DNA of 20,056 bases, from assembly GCA_003152955.1 (NCBI GenBank), contig PMBQ01000020.1, positions 1 to 20,056 on the forward strand. Direction: 5' to 3'. The stretch comes from Candidatus Bathyarchaeota archaeon (GTDB lineage: Archaea > Thermoproteota > Bathyarchaeia > 40CM-2-53-6 > FEN-987). Shown here one piece after another: positions 1 to 7,580 of the stretch. Under the pieces are notes generated by a model. That model was not told the DNA's origin, did no database searches, and was given only the letters and a program-made list of their open reading frames with translations. A program made the translations under genes and the position numbers. Position 1 is the first letter of the stretch; every line of letters starts with the position of its first letter.

Positions 1-123
1 CGAATACTGCGCAAGATTTACCATTTCAAACCTCTGCGCATAAGCCACAGGGTCCATCTCCCCGAACTGTGCCGATACGTGATTAAAAGCTTGTATGGCG
101 TTCCAGCGGTTGGAAAGTGCCAT
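1..123 (-). CDS. Partial virion-module protein, N-terminus only
   Basis: The first 41 codons of a gene that runs off the left edge. It begins MALSNRWNAIQ and continues in frame to the window end without a stop. Its ATG overlaps the stop of the upstream gene as TAATG, the coupling seen throughout this operon, which supports the start. The visible part is soluble and rich in Asn, Gln and Ala, with no recognised motif. Position after two connector-like genes suggests another connector, tail or internal virion protein, but this is inference from gene order only. Confidence 0.75.
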   Translation of the reverse strand, partial: MALSNRWNAIQAFNHVSAQFGEMDPVAYAQRFEMVNLAQYS

Positions 124-767
124 TATTGTTGCCTCCCCCCGCCGACCAAGGAATCGGCAAGTGCATTAATATCAGTGAGGCCCTGTTCCAGTGATATTCT
201 CTGGGCAAGTTCAAGAAGAACGGGTTCCCATATCTGGTTGAAGGTCTCGGGGACCGTACCACCCGTTATGTCAGTCAAAGTAAAATACGACACCCCGAAA
301 TAATCAATGATGTAAGTGCTGGCATTCGGGATGTACGTATTTCCGTTTTCCGAAGCGAGCGTCGTTCCCTTTTCGTAAACGAGTGGATTGTTTATCCCGT
401 CCCTGTGACGGGTAGCATATGCAAGTGCAAATGGAAGAACAGTAATGATCTGACCTGCAGCCGACCTCAGAAGAAACGTACTCACATACCCGGCTGGTTT
501 GGTAGCAACACCACCGGAGAACGTAAGGCTAGATACCGTTAAGATATTGTTAGCAACAGCCTCACGACGGTAAACGGGGTCCAGTTTCTGCTGTATGACG
601 TTGGAAAGTATAATTCTTGCCTGATTGTAAATGTCAAGCAATCGACTCTTACTGAACCTCGCCCCATCCACGGACCCTACGTTAGCGGATGTGATGTCCA
701 CCCCGGCCACCGTCTTAGGGTCAATAAGTTGAGCAAGTCTGCCCATTTGTACCTGCACGGTACTCAT
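123..767 (-). CDS. Structural protein, probable head-tail connector or neck component
   Basis: A 214-residue protein starting MSTVQVQMGRL. The ATG overlaps the previous stop as ATGA, with GAGG about 11 nt upstream. The N-terminal third has an amphipathic helical stretch (around residues 38-65, SKSRLLDIYNQARIILSNVI). The middle is beta-rich and the C-terminus ends in a helix and a Gly-rich tail (VGGGRQQ). I do not recognise a family from sequence alone. Its size, its location behind a connector-like gene and its translational coupling fit a small head-completion or tail-interface protein. A tail tube or internal protein is not excluded. Confidence 0.7.
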   Translation of the reverse strand: MSTVQVQMGRLAQLIDPKTVAGVDITSANVGSVDGARFSKSRLLDIYNQARIILSNVIQQKLDPVYRREAVANNILTVSSLTFSGGVATKPAGYVSTFLLRSAAGQIITVLPFALAYATRHRDGINNPLVYEKGTTLASENGNTYIPNASTYIIDYFGVSYFTLTDITGGTVPETFNQIWEPVLLELAQRISLEQGLTDINALADSLVGGGRQQ

Positions 768-1900
768 TCGTAGGTTATCCTCATTTTGGGGTGTATCTGA
801 CGGTTGCGCCTTTCATCGGCTATAAGCGACCTGAATTCTCGATCGGCCAAGATAGCTTCCTTCGGGTGCTTGAGCGTTCCAGCGATCTCGCACTCCACAA
901 ACTTCCTTATTGCCTGATGCCATTTCACGGTTAGATGGATGCTGGCCCCGAGATTGTCAAACGCGTACGTCCGGGAATTAAGTTGGATGGTACCATAACC
1001 CAACAAAAACGTGTCCACCACCGGGGATGGGTAAACCAGGAATTGGCGTTGCATGTCCCGGCTGGTGATGTTGCCTCGGACCGGGGAAATGTAAGTAGCC
1101 GACTGACCAAGCAGGAAAATGTTGTCCCGTACCTGTGCATCAACAAGATTAGCAGGGTCCACATAACTGAACTCCTGCAGAAAATTGTTAACAAGCATCC
1201 TTCCCACTTTAAAATCTTTAAAGTGGTCCGGTATTTCGGTGGAGCGGTAATAATTACCACTCGGCCCAAGATACACACTACCCGTACCGTCCGTAACGCG
1301 GGTTGCAGTCCCTCCACCTGTATAGGTACCGTTCCCGGCAACCGGGATTGTATAATGGTCTTGATCAGTCACCGTGATCAAGAAAGTCCCATTAGCCGCA
1401 AGATTACCAAGCACATTGGCAATCGTTACCGTATCCCCGGTTTTGAAAGGATGGCCAACGTCACTGATGGAGACCGGATTGGCGTTAGTAGCCCCGGTCA
1501 GGATTTCAAAATTGTAAATCGAAAATTTATCAGGAGCAGCTACATTCTGCACCTGAAATTGACCATTGGCCTGAGGAACCCCGGCCACACGAAGGGTACG
1601 TATCGTGTCTCCCTGAATAAGGCCATGCGGGGTCTTGGTCTGAAGTACGATGGGTGAGGCCGCACTTGCACCGATGATATATGGATTTTCAACAACGCTG
1701 AACATGGAAAATCCAGTTTTCATCCAGAGTACCCACTGGTCTTCCACTTTGGCTAATTGACAAATTCGTTCTTCCGCCCGGAGGATGGCCATTTTGAGTT
1801 TATCGTCGCTCCACCCCGTTATGTCGGCCTCATAAGGGGAACTTCCACGAATATCGTCAATGAGGTCTGAATAAGTAATCTTCCCGCTGAGATCAGGCAT
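764..1900 (-). CDS. Head-tail connector-like protein with two inserted beta-domain repeats
   Basis: A 378-residue protein with AAAGGACG upstream of the ATG. Residues 8-60 (YSDLIDDI...WSDDKLKMAILRAEERICQLA) and the C-terminal part (about 205-378) resemble the alpha-helical adaptor proteins that complete phage heads, by pattern only. Between them lie two related repeats, about residues 82-135 and 140-201. Each has an HG or HPF turn, a GDT segment, a short valine-rich strand, an NG-F turn and a final F/Y-x-I strand. The second ends with a Y-T-GGG-T turn. This repeat type recurs in phage structural proteins as a small beta-barrel or Ig-like module. The function is probably at the portal-tail interface; the family assignment is inference. 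Confidence 0.65.
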   Translation of the reverse strand: MPDLSGKITYSDLIDDIRGSSPYEADITGWSDDKLKMAILRAEERICQLAKVEDQWVLWMKTGFSMFSVVENPYIIGASAASPIVLQTKTPHGLIQGDTIRTLRVAGVPQANGQFQVQNVAAPDKFSIYNFEILTGATNANPVSISDVGHPFKTGDTVTIANVLGNLAANGTFLITVTDQDHYTIPVAGNGTYTGGGTATRVTDGTGSVYLGPSGNYYRSTEIPDHFKDFKVGRMLVNNFLQEFSYVDPANLVDAQVRDNIFLLGQSATYISPVRGNITSRDMQRQFLVYPSPVVDTFLLGYGTIQLNSRTYAFDNLGASIHLTVKWHQAIRKFVECEIAGTLKHPKEAILADREFRSLIADERRNRQIHPKMRITYE

Positions 1901-1917
1901 AGCGTCCTTTCTTCACC

Positions 1918-2799
1918 TTATGGCGTACCGTATTTTGTCTTCAAATTTGGTACAACCTTATTTATAATGTCGGCGTCAGAAAGTCCCACATCGTAGATAA
2001 TAAGGTCTCCCTCGATTCCTTCGAGAGTTTGGGCAAACCCGGCGGTGACGTGTCGGATAGTCGAAACCTGTACATTCTCTGCCATACTCCCCACTGTCCC
2101 GTCAATCACACCATCTAAAAACCGTGTCATAACCCCGAGAGTGTGTGGCCCGGTTTTCCGGAGTACCGTCACATGAAAGTTCGTGTCCAGCGCGGCATGT
2201 GTGACCGAATAAAACACATTATTGTTATTGTAAATCGACGTTGCGGTTGTCGATGTCTCCTGAATCTGCGAGTACCCGTCGATTGCGTCGGCTGCCTCGT
2301 AGGTACCATATCCACCCGATGTTGCAACGACACTGGAAACAATGATGTACGTCCATGCCTTTGGTGCCAATTCTCCCCAAATGAGTTTCGTCGGACCCCA
2401 CACCTCATACATCTTTCCAGGAGATTCCGAGAAACGCCGGGCTCCGCGACCGCCCTTCATGTGCCGCGTCCAGTAAGGATACTGGTTGGGGTTGGAATTG
2501 ACATAGACACCAGCACGCGACCCCTTGCTTGTAATCTTTGAGAGATACGCCGAGGTGTCACTTGCCAGAACAAGTGCCTCCGCCCCATGGTCCTTTGTGT
2601 AGATTGTTGCAGTATCGTCCGGGTCAAGCCAAACAATGGGAAGAGCGCCTCCGGTCAAAGTATCGGCGGGTGTCCACGTCGGAGCGCTTGTACTCTTAAA
2701 AACTACAACTGTCGGCGGAGAGGCCCTGCCCACATTAGGTCTCTGCGCCGAAACGGTAAATGGGATTGCTAATATTAATAGAATAAACAACCTTCTCAT
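1918..2799 (-). CDS. Secreted lectin/LamG-like protein in the virion module
   Basis: A 293-residue protein with a clear signal peptide: MRRLF followed by a hydrophobic core and a likely cleavage near VSA|QRP (residues 16-20). The body is predicted beta-rich. Residues 53-62 (LPIVWLDPDD) are typical of the start of concanavalin A-like/LamG lectin domains, and the C-terminal LEGIEGDLIIYDVGLSDADI matches the usual final strand and helix of that fold. Upstream is GGAGGTAGC before the ATG. Such domains bind glycans in phage fibres and adhesins. Here the product carries a signal peptide although it lies among capsid and neck genes, so it may instead act in the host envelope or on the cell surface. 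The LamG fold is inferred from pattern, not from a search. Confidence 0.65.
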   Translation of the reverse strand: MRRLFILLILAIPFTVSAQRPNVGRASPPTVVVFKSTSAPTWTPADTLTGGALPIVWLDPDDTATIYTKDHGAEALVLASDTSAYLSKITSKGSRAGVYVNSNPNQYPYWTRHMKGGRGARRFSESPGKMYEVWGPTKLIWGELAPKAWTYIIVSSVVATSGGYGTYEAADAIDGYSQIQETSTTATSIYNNNNVFYSVTHAALDTNFHVTVLRKTGPHTLGVMTRFLDGVIDGTVGSMAENVQVSTIRHVTAGFAQTLEGIEGDLIIYDVGLSDADIINKVVPNLKTKYGTP

Positions 2800-2811
2800 G
2801 CTACCTCCGTG

Positions 2812-3174
2812 TCATTTCCACGTACGCCACACAATGGTCGCATCAGATATTGCCGCCGTACAAAACGTAAGATTCGTACTGCAGATCACGTCCAACGGAA
2901 CGAAATACGGACCTGACGAAGCACTTGCGCCCTGGGTCAAAACGGCCACCGTATCCGCCCCGTTGCGAATCGTGATGACCTGATTTGCCCTGAGGTTCCC
3001 TACAACGACCCCAACAACAAAAGCAGATGTCTTGTTCACCGTATCGGTATAAGCTGCGTTGCCCCGGTACCGCTTGTAATGGTTGTAATAGTCCTCCGTA
3101 AACACACTCTGCGCCTGTGAAAACGCTTGGGCAGAGAGTGTAAGGAGGACAACCAAAAAGATGGCACGTTTCAT
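2812..3174 (-). CDS. Small secreted protein, signal peptide plus beta-rich domain
   Basis: A 120-residue protein with a strong signal peptide (MKRAIFLVVLLTLSAQAFSQAQ, cleavage near residues 18-22). Ribosome site GGGGAGGGCAACC precedes the ATG. The mature part has repeating beta strands, with GVVVGNLRANQVITIRNGADTV followed by a final LTFCTAA...ATIVWRTWK strand pair. That resembles small beta-sandwich proteins common beside phage capsid and fibre genes, which usually have no signal peptide. Two Cys residues in the mature part (in ICSTNLTFC) could form a disulfide, fitting an exported product. It lies 12 nt upstream of the lectin-like gene and is presumably co-translated with it. The function is unknown. 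Confidence 0.7.
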   Translation of the reverse strand: MKRAIFLVVLLTLSAQAFSQAQSVFTEDYYNHYKRYRGNAAYTDTVNKTSAFVVGVVVGNLRANQVITIRNGADTVAVLTQGASASSGPYFVPLDVICSTNLTFCTAAISDATIVWRTWK

Positions 3175-3189
3175 GGTTGCCCTCCCCGG

Positions 3190-3582
3190 TTATCTGATGA
3201 TGAGATAATTGTACGCCGTATCACAGGCAAGCGTGTCAAACTTCTGAACGACTATCTTATCGGTCAAGCCATAGGCCCTGGGCGGCTGACTGAAATTCGC
3301 AAGTGTAATTGTCTGCGTACTCTTCAGCCCCGTCCAACTGACAAATACAAGGTCAGTGGAAAGCGTTCCCGGAACAGAGACCGTATCGAGAAGCGTCGTT
3401 GCATTTGTAAACTGGTCATGCCCTCTCCACGTCGAGGTTCCGACAATTCGCGTTGCGATCTTGATCGTGTAATAGTATGGGGTATTTGCCCTTGCAATCT
3501 GAATATCAAACACGCTGAACGCGATTGCCACAAATACGGCCACCACCACCAGTGCTGTCAGAACTTTAGTCCACCGTTTCAT
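3190..3582 (-). CDS. Membrane-anchored or secreted small beta-rich protein
   Basis: A 130-residue protein. I place the start at MKRWTKVL (3582) because AAAGGGAAAAC precedes it; a longer reading from 3639 would translate the AT-rich leader and lacks a good ribosome site. Residues 6-25 are a long hydrophobic segment followed by IQIARA|NTPYY, so a signal peptide with an AxA cleavage or a membrane anchor is likely. The rest is Thr/Ser/Val-rich and beta-like, ending DTAYNYLIIR. It is the first of three consecutive exported products behind the decoration-like gene. No family recognised. Confidence 0.65.
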   Translation of the reverse strand: MKRWTKVLTALVVVAVFVAIAFSVFDIQIARANTPYYYTIKIATRIVGTSTWRGHDQFTNATTLLDTVSVPGTLSTDLVFVSWTGLKSTQTITLANFSQPPRAYGLTDKIVVQKFDTLACDTAYNYLIIR

Positions 3583-3708
3583 TTGTTTTCCCTTTTTTTT
3601 AAAAATGAATAAAAGAAGGTGCCCTTGAAAGCGCCCCACATCCGCTCAGGAGTAAGCGTGTGGCCCTCTCAAGCCACAAAAGCGCCGCCGGGCACCCCCG
3701 GTCTCCTC
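3583..3708 (-). other. Structured non-coding gap inside the virion operon
   Basis: A 126-nt gap, the longest between genes of the leftward operon. Read on the minus strand it holds a hairpin CCGGG-GGTG-CCCGG just after the decoration gene stop, then GTGGC-TTGAGAGG-GCCAC, and a long-range pair GGTGCCC (3690-3696) with GGGCACC (3618-3624). It ends in an AT-rich tract with eight A residues before the ribosome site of the next gene. It may be a partial terminator, an RNA processing site or a leader controlling the secreted-protein genes. No small gene was found in it. Confidence 0.45.
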
Positions 3709-4191
3709 TTACGTCATTGCAATGAACCGACCGTAAATCCATCCCGACACAAACCCGGCACCCGTAACGATGCTCTTGGCTGCGGCAAATCCGGCTGTCG
3801 TTTCGGTTGTTGCACCGGAAGATGTCGCATTGTAGGATGTATTGGTTGTGACAAGCTGGTGGTCAACGGTCGAAACCGTGCCAGCCGTTGCGATCTCGGG
3901 GCAGTACCCCTGAATCTGCACGAGGCCCCATGCAAGGTTCGCGATCGAAGACGAACCGAGCTTGCTGTTGGCAACCACACCCATCATGTGGATTACAGCA
4001 GAGTTCGTCCCCGGCTGAACCGCTTGCGGATACATCCCGCTTGTGCTGTTCGCGAAACTGACCTTAACCACCTGTCCTTTGGTCAGCGCCGCTCCGGTCT
4101 CATTGAAGACTTTGATGAACAAATCAAAGCCCTCGCTGATGAGTTCCGGTACACCTGCGCCCACGTAATTCTGAGCATCTGAGCTAGGCAT
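3709..4191 (-). CDS. Probable capsid decoration or head-associated protein
   Basis: A 160-residue protein starting MPSSDAQNYV, with AAGGAC about 8 nt upstream of the ATG. Residues 23-50 (DLFIKVFNETGAALTKGQVVKVS) and the glycine/alanine-rich beta pattern resemble phage head decoration proteins of the DUF2190 or gpD-like type: a short N-terminal arm, then a beta-barrel that starts with 'tG..l.kGqvv'. It lies directly downstream of the major capsid gene with about 50 nt between, the usual place for such a protein. A capsid-bound spike is an alternative. The role is inferred from pattern and position. Confidence 0.6.
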   Translation of the reverse strand: MPSSDAQNYVGAGVPELISEGFDLFIKVFNETGAALTKGQVVKVSFANSTSGMYPQAVQPGTNSAVIHMMGVVANSKLGSSSIANLAWGLVQIQGYCPEIATAGTVSTVDHQLVTTNTSYNATSSGATTETTAGFAAAKSIVTGAGFVSGWIYGRFIAMT

Positions 4192-4240
4192 TATGCGATG
4201 TCCTTATTTCGTTTTACATGTTAATTGTGCGAACCTTTTT

Positions 4241-5242
4241 TCAGGTCCCGATCTGTGTGAACTTCATCTGATGCCATGGGCTGTTAAGCCTCATCTGACC
4301 TGACCAAATGATCTGAGTGATGAATGCATCCTGATTCGGCGGGCGCATCCAACCCTCTTCCGGCATGTCAAAATTGGCCCCGGCAAACACCCACACGTCC
4401 CAATCCCCGAGATTCAGCTCGTAAAGGAAATGGGCCGGGCAGAAGTCGTCAAACGCCATTGTGACGTTCTGGAACTTCACGCCGCCAAAGCCGAGGTCTG
4501 CAACTTCCTGGTCAAAGCGGAAGGTGTTGATCCCCGCGATGTCCTGGTAAATGTTGTAGATCGTCTTGGTCGTGAGGATGAGGTCCGGGCCGTGAGCGTG
4601 TGTGGCGTTGGTGTAACCCGTCCTCATGAGCGAGGGCAGGTAATCCGTGCTCGTCGGGTCCTTGAGATTTGCCGCAGGATGAGCTGTCGAGTCAACGTTG
4701 GCCCTCCACGACGCATTGGCCGCAACCGTGCGGTCGATGTTGGCGTACGTGGCTATGCCTGACGCAGTTCCATCGTCCACCGCGACTTCAAGACCGTAAA
4801 GCCCCTGCTTGCCGCCAACGGGTGAACCGTTGGAGTAAGCATCGGCGTACATCACGTCCTTGAGCGTGTCTGTCGCGTTTTCGTTCTGGACCTTCAGGAT
4901 ATCGAGGAGCTTCTCCATCGAGCCTGAATTCTTGCGTTTTTCCGTCCCGGAGATTGCAAGCGCCGCGTAATACGATGCTTCCGAAAGCGTCGCTTGAACC
5001 GTTGGGTTGATCGGCTGGTTGGAGAACACGTCGTAACCCGTGAACCGTCCGACCGCCGCGTGCTTCCTGATGATCACATCCCACTGAAGAGCTGTCCCAA
5101 CGAAGGTCTGAACGCGTCCCGAAACAAACAGTCGGTTCCACAGCGGAGACTGATTGTACAGGATGTTCTGAACCGTGGGGATGAAATGCGCCCTCGTCAC
5201 GTTGTTAAGGAATGCGGTGTCGAGACCACCTGAACCTGGCAT
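4241..5242 (-). CDS. Major capsid protein, probable HK97 fold
   Basis: A 333-residue protein. The N-terminal arm LDTAFLNNVTRAHFIPTVQNILYNQSPLWNRLF is followed by a spine helix region (about residues 95-135, EASYYAALAISGTEKRKNSGSMEKLLDILKVQNENATDTLKDVMYAD), a Gly/Ala-rich loop, and a late segment DLILTTKTIYNIYQDI typical of the A-domain region of phage coat proteins. The C-terminus ends in W..PPNQDAFITQIIWSGQMRLNSPWHQMKFTQIGT, a final strand pattern seen in capsid proteins that interact with an upstream scaffold. It has AAAGGAACAAAG before its ATG. It lies directly downstream of an acidic scaffold-like protein and upstream of a decoration-like protein. Confidence 0.85.
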   Translation of the reverse strand: MPGSGGLDTAFLNNVTRAHFIPTVQNILYNQSPLWNRLFVSGRVQTFVGTALQWDVIIRKHAAVGRFTGYDVFSNQPINPTVQATLSEASYYAALAISGTEKRKNSGSMEKLLDILKVQNENATDTLKDVMYADAYSNGSPVGGKQGLYGLEVAVDDGTASGIATYANIDRTVAANASWRANVDSTAHPAANLKDPTSTDYLPSLMRTGYTNATHAHGPDLILTTKTIYNIYQDIAGINTFRFDQEVADLGFGGVKFQNVTMAFDDFCPAHFLYELNLGDWDVWVFAGANFDMPEEGWMRPPNQDAFITQIIWSGQMRLNSPWHQMKFTQIGT

Positions 5243-5261
5243 GTCTTTGTTCCTTTCCTAA

Positions 5262-6347
5262 TTATGTTCGGAGAAACTCTGCTTTGGCTCTCCGTAAAGC
5301 TTCATCCATCGTTTTGGCAGCGGGTTGCTGTTTTCCGGCTTTCTTACCGCCCGGACCACCTGCAGGAACCCCCCTGTTCTTGATGTTCTTTGTCTTGTTC
5401 TCGCGTGCGGCTGCGATATCCTCCTCGGTCTTCGATTTCCCCTCTGCACGTGCCCGCTGAACAGCAAGGCTATTAATGACCTGTGCTGCAGCGGCAACAA
5501 TACGCCCGTTCTTGAGAATCTTGTTCGGGAACGAGCTTGTGGGGTCATTGAAAACTCCGGAAAGGATGGCATCGTAGTCAAACTCAGGGTCATCAGCCGC
5601 AATCCCCGCCTTGTCAAGAAGTCCCTGCACCTGCTCAGTCTCCGTCTGTAAGGCGAAGTTATTGAGGGCGACGGCATTCTCCTTGTCAAACGTGGACTTG
5701 GCATCACGCTTCACCTGGGTAACCCGATCTTCCATCCTTCTGGCCGCACGATCACCGTTCTCTTCCGCATACTTATCCCATTCGGCGTCACCAAAGGAAA
5801 GCATGTTCACGTCCGTGATGCCTACACGTTGTGCCTCGGCAATCAAGACCGCGCCAAACTGCGGAAACTCAATCTGTTCCGCCACTTCGCCTTCCCCCAG
5901 ATTTTGAGCATTGGACCGCGCATGAAGTCTTGGTCTGTTTGCTTCAAGTTTCTGGATGTACTTGTCCTTTACCTGGATGTTCGCCGCCGCGTTGCGGAAA
6001 AGCTCGTCGAGTGACTTTCCCTTGTAGACCATGGATTTCGGGTCCGTGGGGTCCACCTTCCACGTATACCCATCCTTGGTTTTGACGATACTTTCGATTT
6101 TGAGGTCCACAACCTCGGAATCGTCGCCTTCACCGCCTACGTTTTCGAGGTTATCTTTACCTTCGCCACCTTTTTCACCTTCTGCGTCATTGTTGGTGTT
6201 GTTTTCGTTTTCCTCTTCTTCCACGGCTGGTGCCGCAGATTCGACCGGGGCTGGTGCCTTCGGCCTGAAAACTCCACCGTCTTCATTGCCACTACCTGTG
6301 CCTGGTACTGCTTTACCTGTGTTCGGGTCGATCGTCGGAAGAGCCAT
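5262..6347 (-). CDS. Probable capsid scaffolding protein
   Basis: A 361-residue protein with AAAGGAGTCATACTA before the ATG. Residues 41-80 are strongly acidic and low in complexity (runs of E, D, N and G). The middle (about 85-300) is helical with many charged residues. The C-terminus (about 300-361) is basic and helical, ending AKTMDEALRRAKAEFLRT, which fits the coat-binding helix at the end of scaffolds. The Pro/Gly-rich linker at about 325-340 separates this tail. It lies 20 nt upstream of the major capsid gene, where scaffolds are normally encoded. No protease motif was seen. Assigned from composition, architecture and position. Confidence 0.75.
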   Translation of the reverse strand: MALPTIDPNTGKAVPGTGSGNEDGGVFRPKAPAPVESAAPAVEEEENENNTNNDAEGEKGGEGKDNLENVGGEGDDSEVVDLKIESIVKTKDGYTWKVDPTDPKSMVYKGKSLDELFRNAAANIQVKDKYIQKLEANRPRLHARSNAQNLGEGEVAEQIEFPQFGAVLIAEAQRVGITDVNMLSFGDAEWDKYAEENGDRAARRMEDRVTQVKRDAKSTFDKENAVALNNFALQTETEQVQGLLDKAGIAADDPEFDYDAILSGVFNDPTSSFPNKILKNGRIVAAAAQVINSLAVQRARAEGKSKTEEDIAAARENKTKNIKNRGVPAGGPGGKKAGKQQPAAKTMDEALRRAKAEFLRT

Positions 6348-6385
6348 TAGTATGACTCCTTTCCTTGTATAAATGAATGAATATG

Positions 6386-6399
6386 GGCGTTAGTACGCC
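6386..6399 (-). other. Short hairpin after the 6400-6690 gene
   Basis: On the minus strand GGCGT-ACTA-ACGCC forms a perfect 5-bp stem with a 4-nt loop immediately after the stop codon of the upstream gene. It is followed by an AT-rich tract without a clear U run. It may attenuate transcription or stabilise an mRNA end before the scaffold-capsid pair, which would change gene dosage at this point. It is too short to be called a terminator with confidence. Confidence 0.35.
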
Positions 6400-6690
6400 T
6401 CACCTTGTCACAACTTCGTTTTGCGGCTGAGCGGACTTCTTCATCGATTCCGGAATCCGCTTGGTCCCGTCCTGAAATATGGACGCGAAACGGCTGACCG
6501 TGGCCATGATTTCGGAGTAGTCCCCTCCTGAGAGGTCCATGCTTACCGGGGTACGTTGGAGCCATGGTCCATCAAGCACGTATGCTTCTTCTTCCTCATG
6601 AAATTTGACTTCTTTGTACACCGGGGCAGACTCCATGACCCCGGCTGTGTTAAACCTGTGCGCGTAACCGTGTACGATTACAATGTTCAT
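6400..6690 (-). CDS. Small hypothetical phage protein
   Basis: A 96-residue protein starting MNIVIVHGYAHRF. The ATG overlaps the stop of the upstream gene as ATGA and GGAGGAGGG lies 11 nt upstream, so I prefer this start over the Met at 6732. The first half is beta-like, with an acidic HEEEEAYVLDGPW turn. The second half is helical and charged (SGGDYSEIMATVSRFASIFQDGT), ending in a disordered tail. No family recognised. It sits among short genes between portal and scaffold, a position often used for capsid-associated or assembly accessory proteins. Confidence 0.65.
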   Translation of the reverse strand: MNIVIVHGYAHRFNTAGVMESAPVYKEVKFHEEEEAYVLDGPWLQRTPVSMDLSGGDYSEIMATVSRFASIFQDGTKRIPESMKKSAQPQNEVVTR

Positions 6691-7103
6691 GATGCAAAAG
6701 CCCTCCTCCTGAATGTGTATTGTTTCCCGCATTTCTTACAAAACGTCTGGTTTGGTGTGAATGCGAATGCGGTCAAGCTATCACATGTCGTACAAAAAAG
6801 TTCTCCATCCACGTTAAGACTGTCCCAGATGGCCAACCGTGCTTTCAGGTCCTCGGGTACGAGCGCCATCTGAGGCACGGCCATCGGAGCCATATGGAGA
6901 GGCGGGTAAAAGGCCGGGATTCCAGCCACATTATTAGGATTGGCCGCAACCGCCTTCATATAGTCCCGGCGTTCCGCACCATTTTCGAACCTCATGTGTG
7001 GCAGGTTTTCCCTCCCATACTTGACCGCATCCTTATAACCGGGGTGGGTCTCAGGACGCCTTGGGTCAACCCGCGTTACTCCCTTTTTGATGTAAACCTC
7101 CAT
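6687..7103 (-). CDS. Small protein with a C-terminal zinc-ribbon motif
   Basis: A 138-residue protein. The C-terminal part holds CTTC, 14 residues, then CKKC (about residues 104-125), a four-cysteine zinc-ribbon spacing, followed by a basic tail KQYTFRRRAFAS. The N-terminal half carries DPRRPETHPGYKDAVKYGRENLP and a Pro/Met-rich middle (PAFYPPLHMAPMAVPQMALVPEDL). The start is fixed by a TGATG overlap with the previous gene. Zinc ribbons of this kind bind nucleic acid or stabilise small assembly proteins. Which applies here is unknown. Confidence 0.7.
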   Translation of the reverse strand: MEVYIKKGVTRVDPRRPETHPGYKDAVKYGRENLPHMRFENGAERRDYMKAVAANPNNVAGIPAFYPPLHMAPMAVPQMALVPEDLKARLAIWDSLNVDGELFCTTCDSLTAFAFTPNQTFCKKCGKQYTFRRRAFAS

Positions 7104-7273
7104 CAGTCAATCTCCCCGCGTTTCTTCATGTTGGCCATGGTACCATAGATAAAAGCATTTTTGGCCTTCTTCTTGGCGCTGGCAGAACTATTTTTCCCGG
7201 CCCCTTTAAGCCTGCCCTTCTTCATGTACTTGGCTGCGACTTTGGCCAAGGCATCGTGTACTTTTTTGGGCAT
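7103..7273 (-). CDS. Very small basic phage protein
   Basis: A 56-residue gene: MPKKVHDALAKVAAKYMKKG, then a Lys/Gly/Ser linker, then KKKAKNAFIYGTMANMKKRGEID. The ribosome site AAGGAGGGCAAA is near perfect, and the stop overlaps the next start as TGATG, so this is a real coding unit. It is strongly basic with two helices joined by GRLKGAGKNSSASAKKK. Small lysine-rich proteins of this type sit between portal and capsid genes in many phages. A role in DNA binding or head assembly is possible but not shown. Confidence 0.7.
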   Translation of the reverse strand: MPKKVHDALAKVAAKYMKKGRLKGAGKNSSASAKKKAKNAFIYGTMANMKKRGEID

Positions 7274-7283
7274 TTTGCCCTCC

Positions 7284-7580
7284 TTAAGTTTGTACTATAT
7301 TCTTTTCTTCCCGGCCCTCGGTCCAATCCCTCCAATGGAAACCGGAGTCCCCGGTCACGTCCCTGAAGGAAAGGATGTGGGCAACGTTCACACTGAGGAT
7401 CGCCCGTTTGTGTGGGTGGACCTCAAGCCAGTCCTTACCCACGGTAAGAATCTTGGCCACAAACGCGTCGTGGTTAGCAAGTTCAAACCGAAAGAGCGAC
7501 TGCGGATTCTTGGTAACCAAATCCGATATACGGTCAATCATGCTGACCTTGATTTGATCAGCCTTCTTTTCCTCAGGCAT
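7284..7580 (-). CDS. Small hypothetical protein, possible SH3/Sm-like beta barrel
   Basis: A 98-residue protein starting MPEEKKADQIKV. Start chosen because AAAGGAGACC precedes this ATG and it overlaps the previous stop by 8 nt; readings starting upstream lie inside the previous gene. Residues 12-25 form a helix (VSMIDRISDLVTKN). Then come short strands FRFELANHDAFVAKILTVGKDWLEVHP and AILSVNVAHILSFRDV, the strand spacing of an SH3-like or Sm-like five-stranded barrel with an N-terminal helix. The tail is charged. This fold is a guess from strand pattern. No function is assigned. Confidence 0.65.
   Translation of the reverse strand: MPEEKKADQIKVSMIDRISDLVTKNPQSLFRFELANHDAFVAKILTVGKDWLEVHPHKRAILSVNVAHILSFRDVTGDSGFHWRDWTEGREEKNIVQT

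Noticed and set aside
935..1657. A 240-codon rightward open frame
   Set aside because: Antisense to the connector-like gene, which has a good ribosome site and overlapping neighbours.
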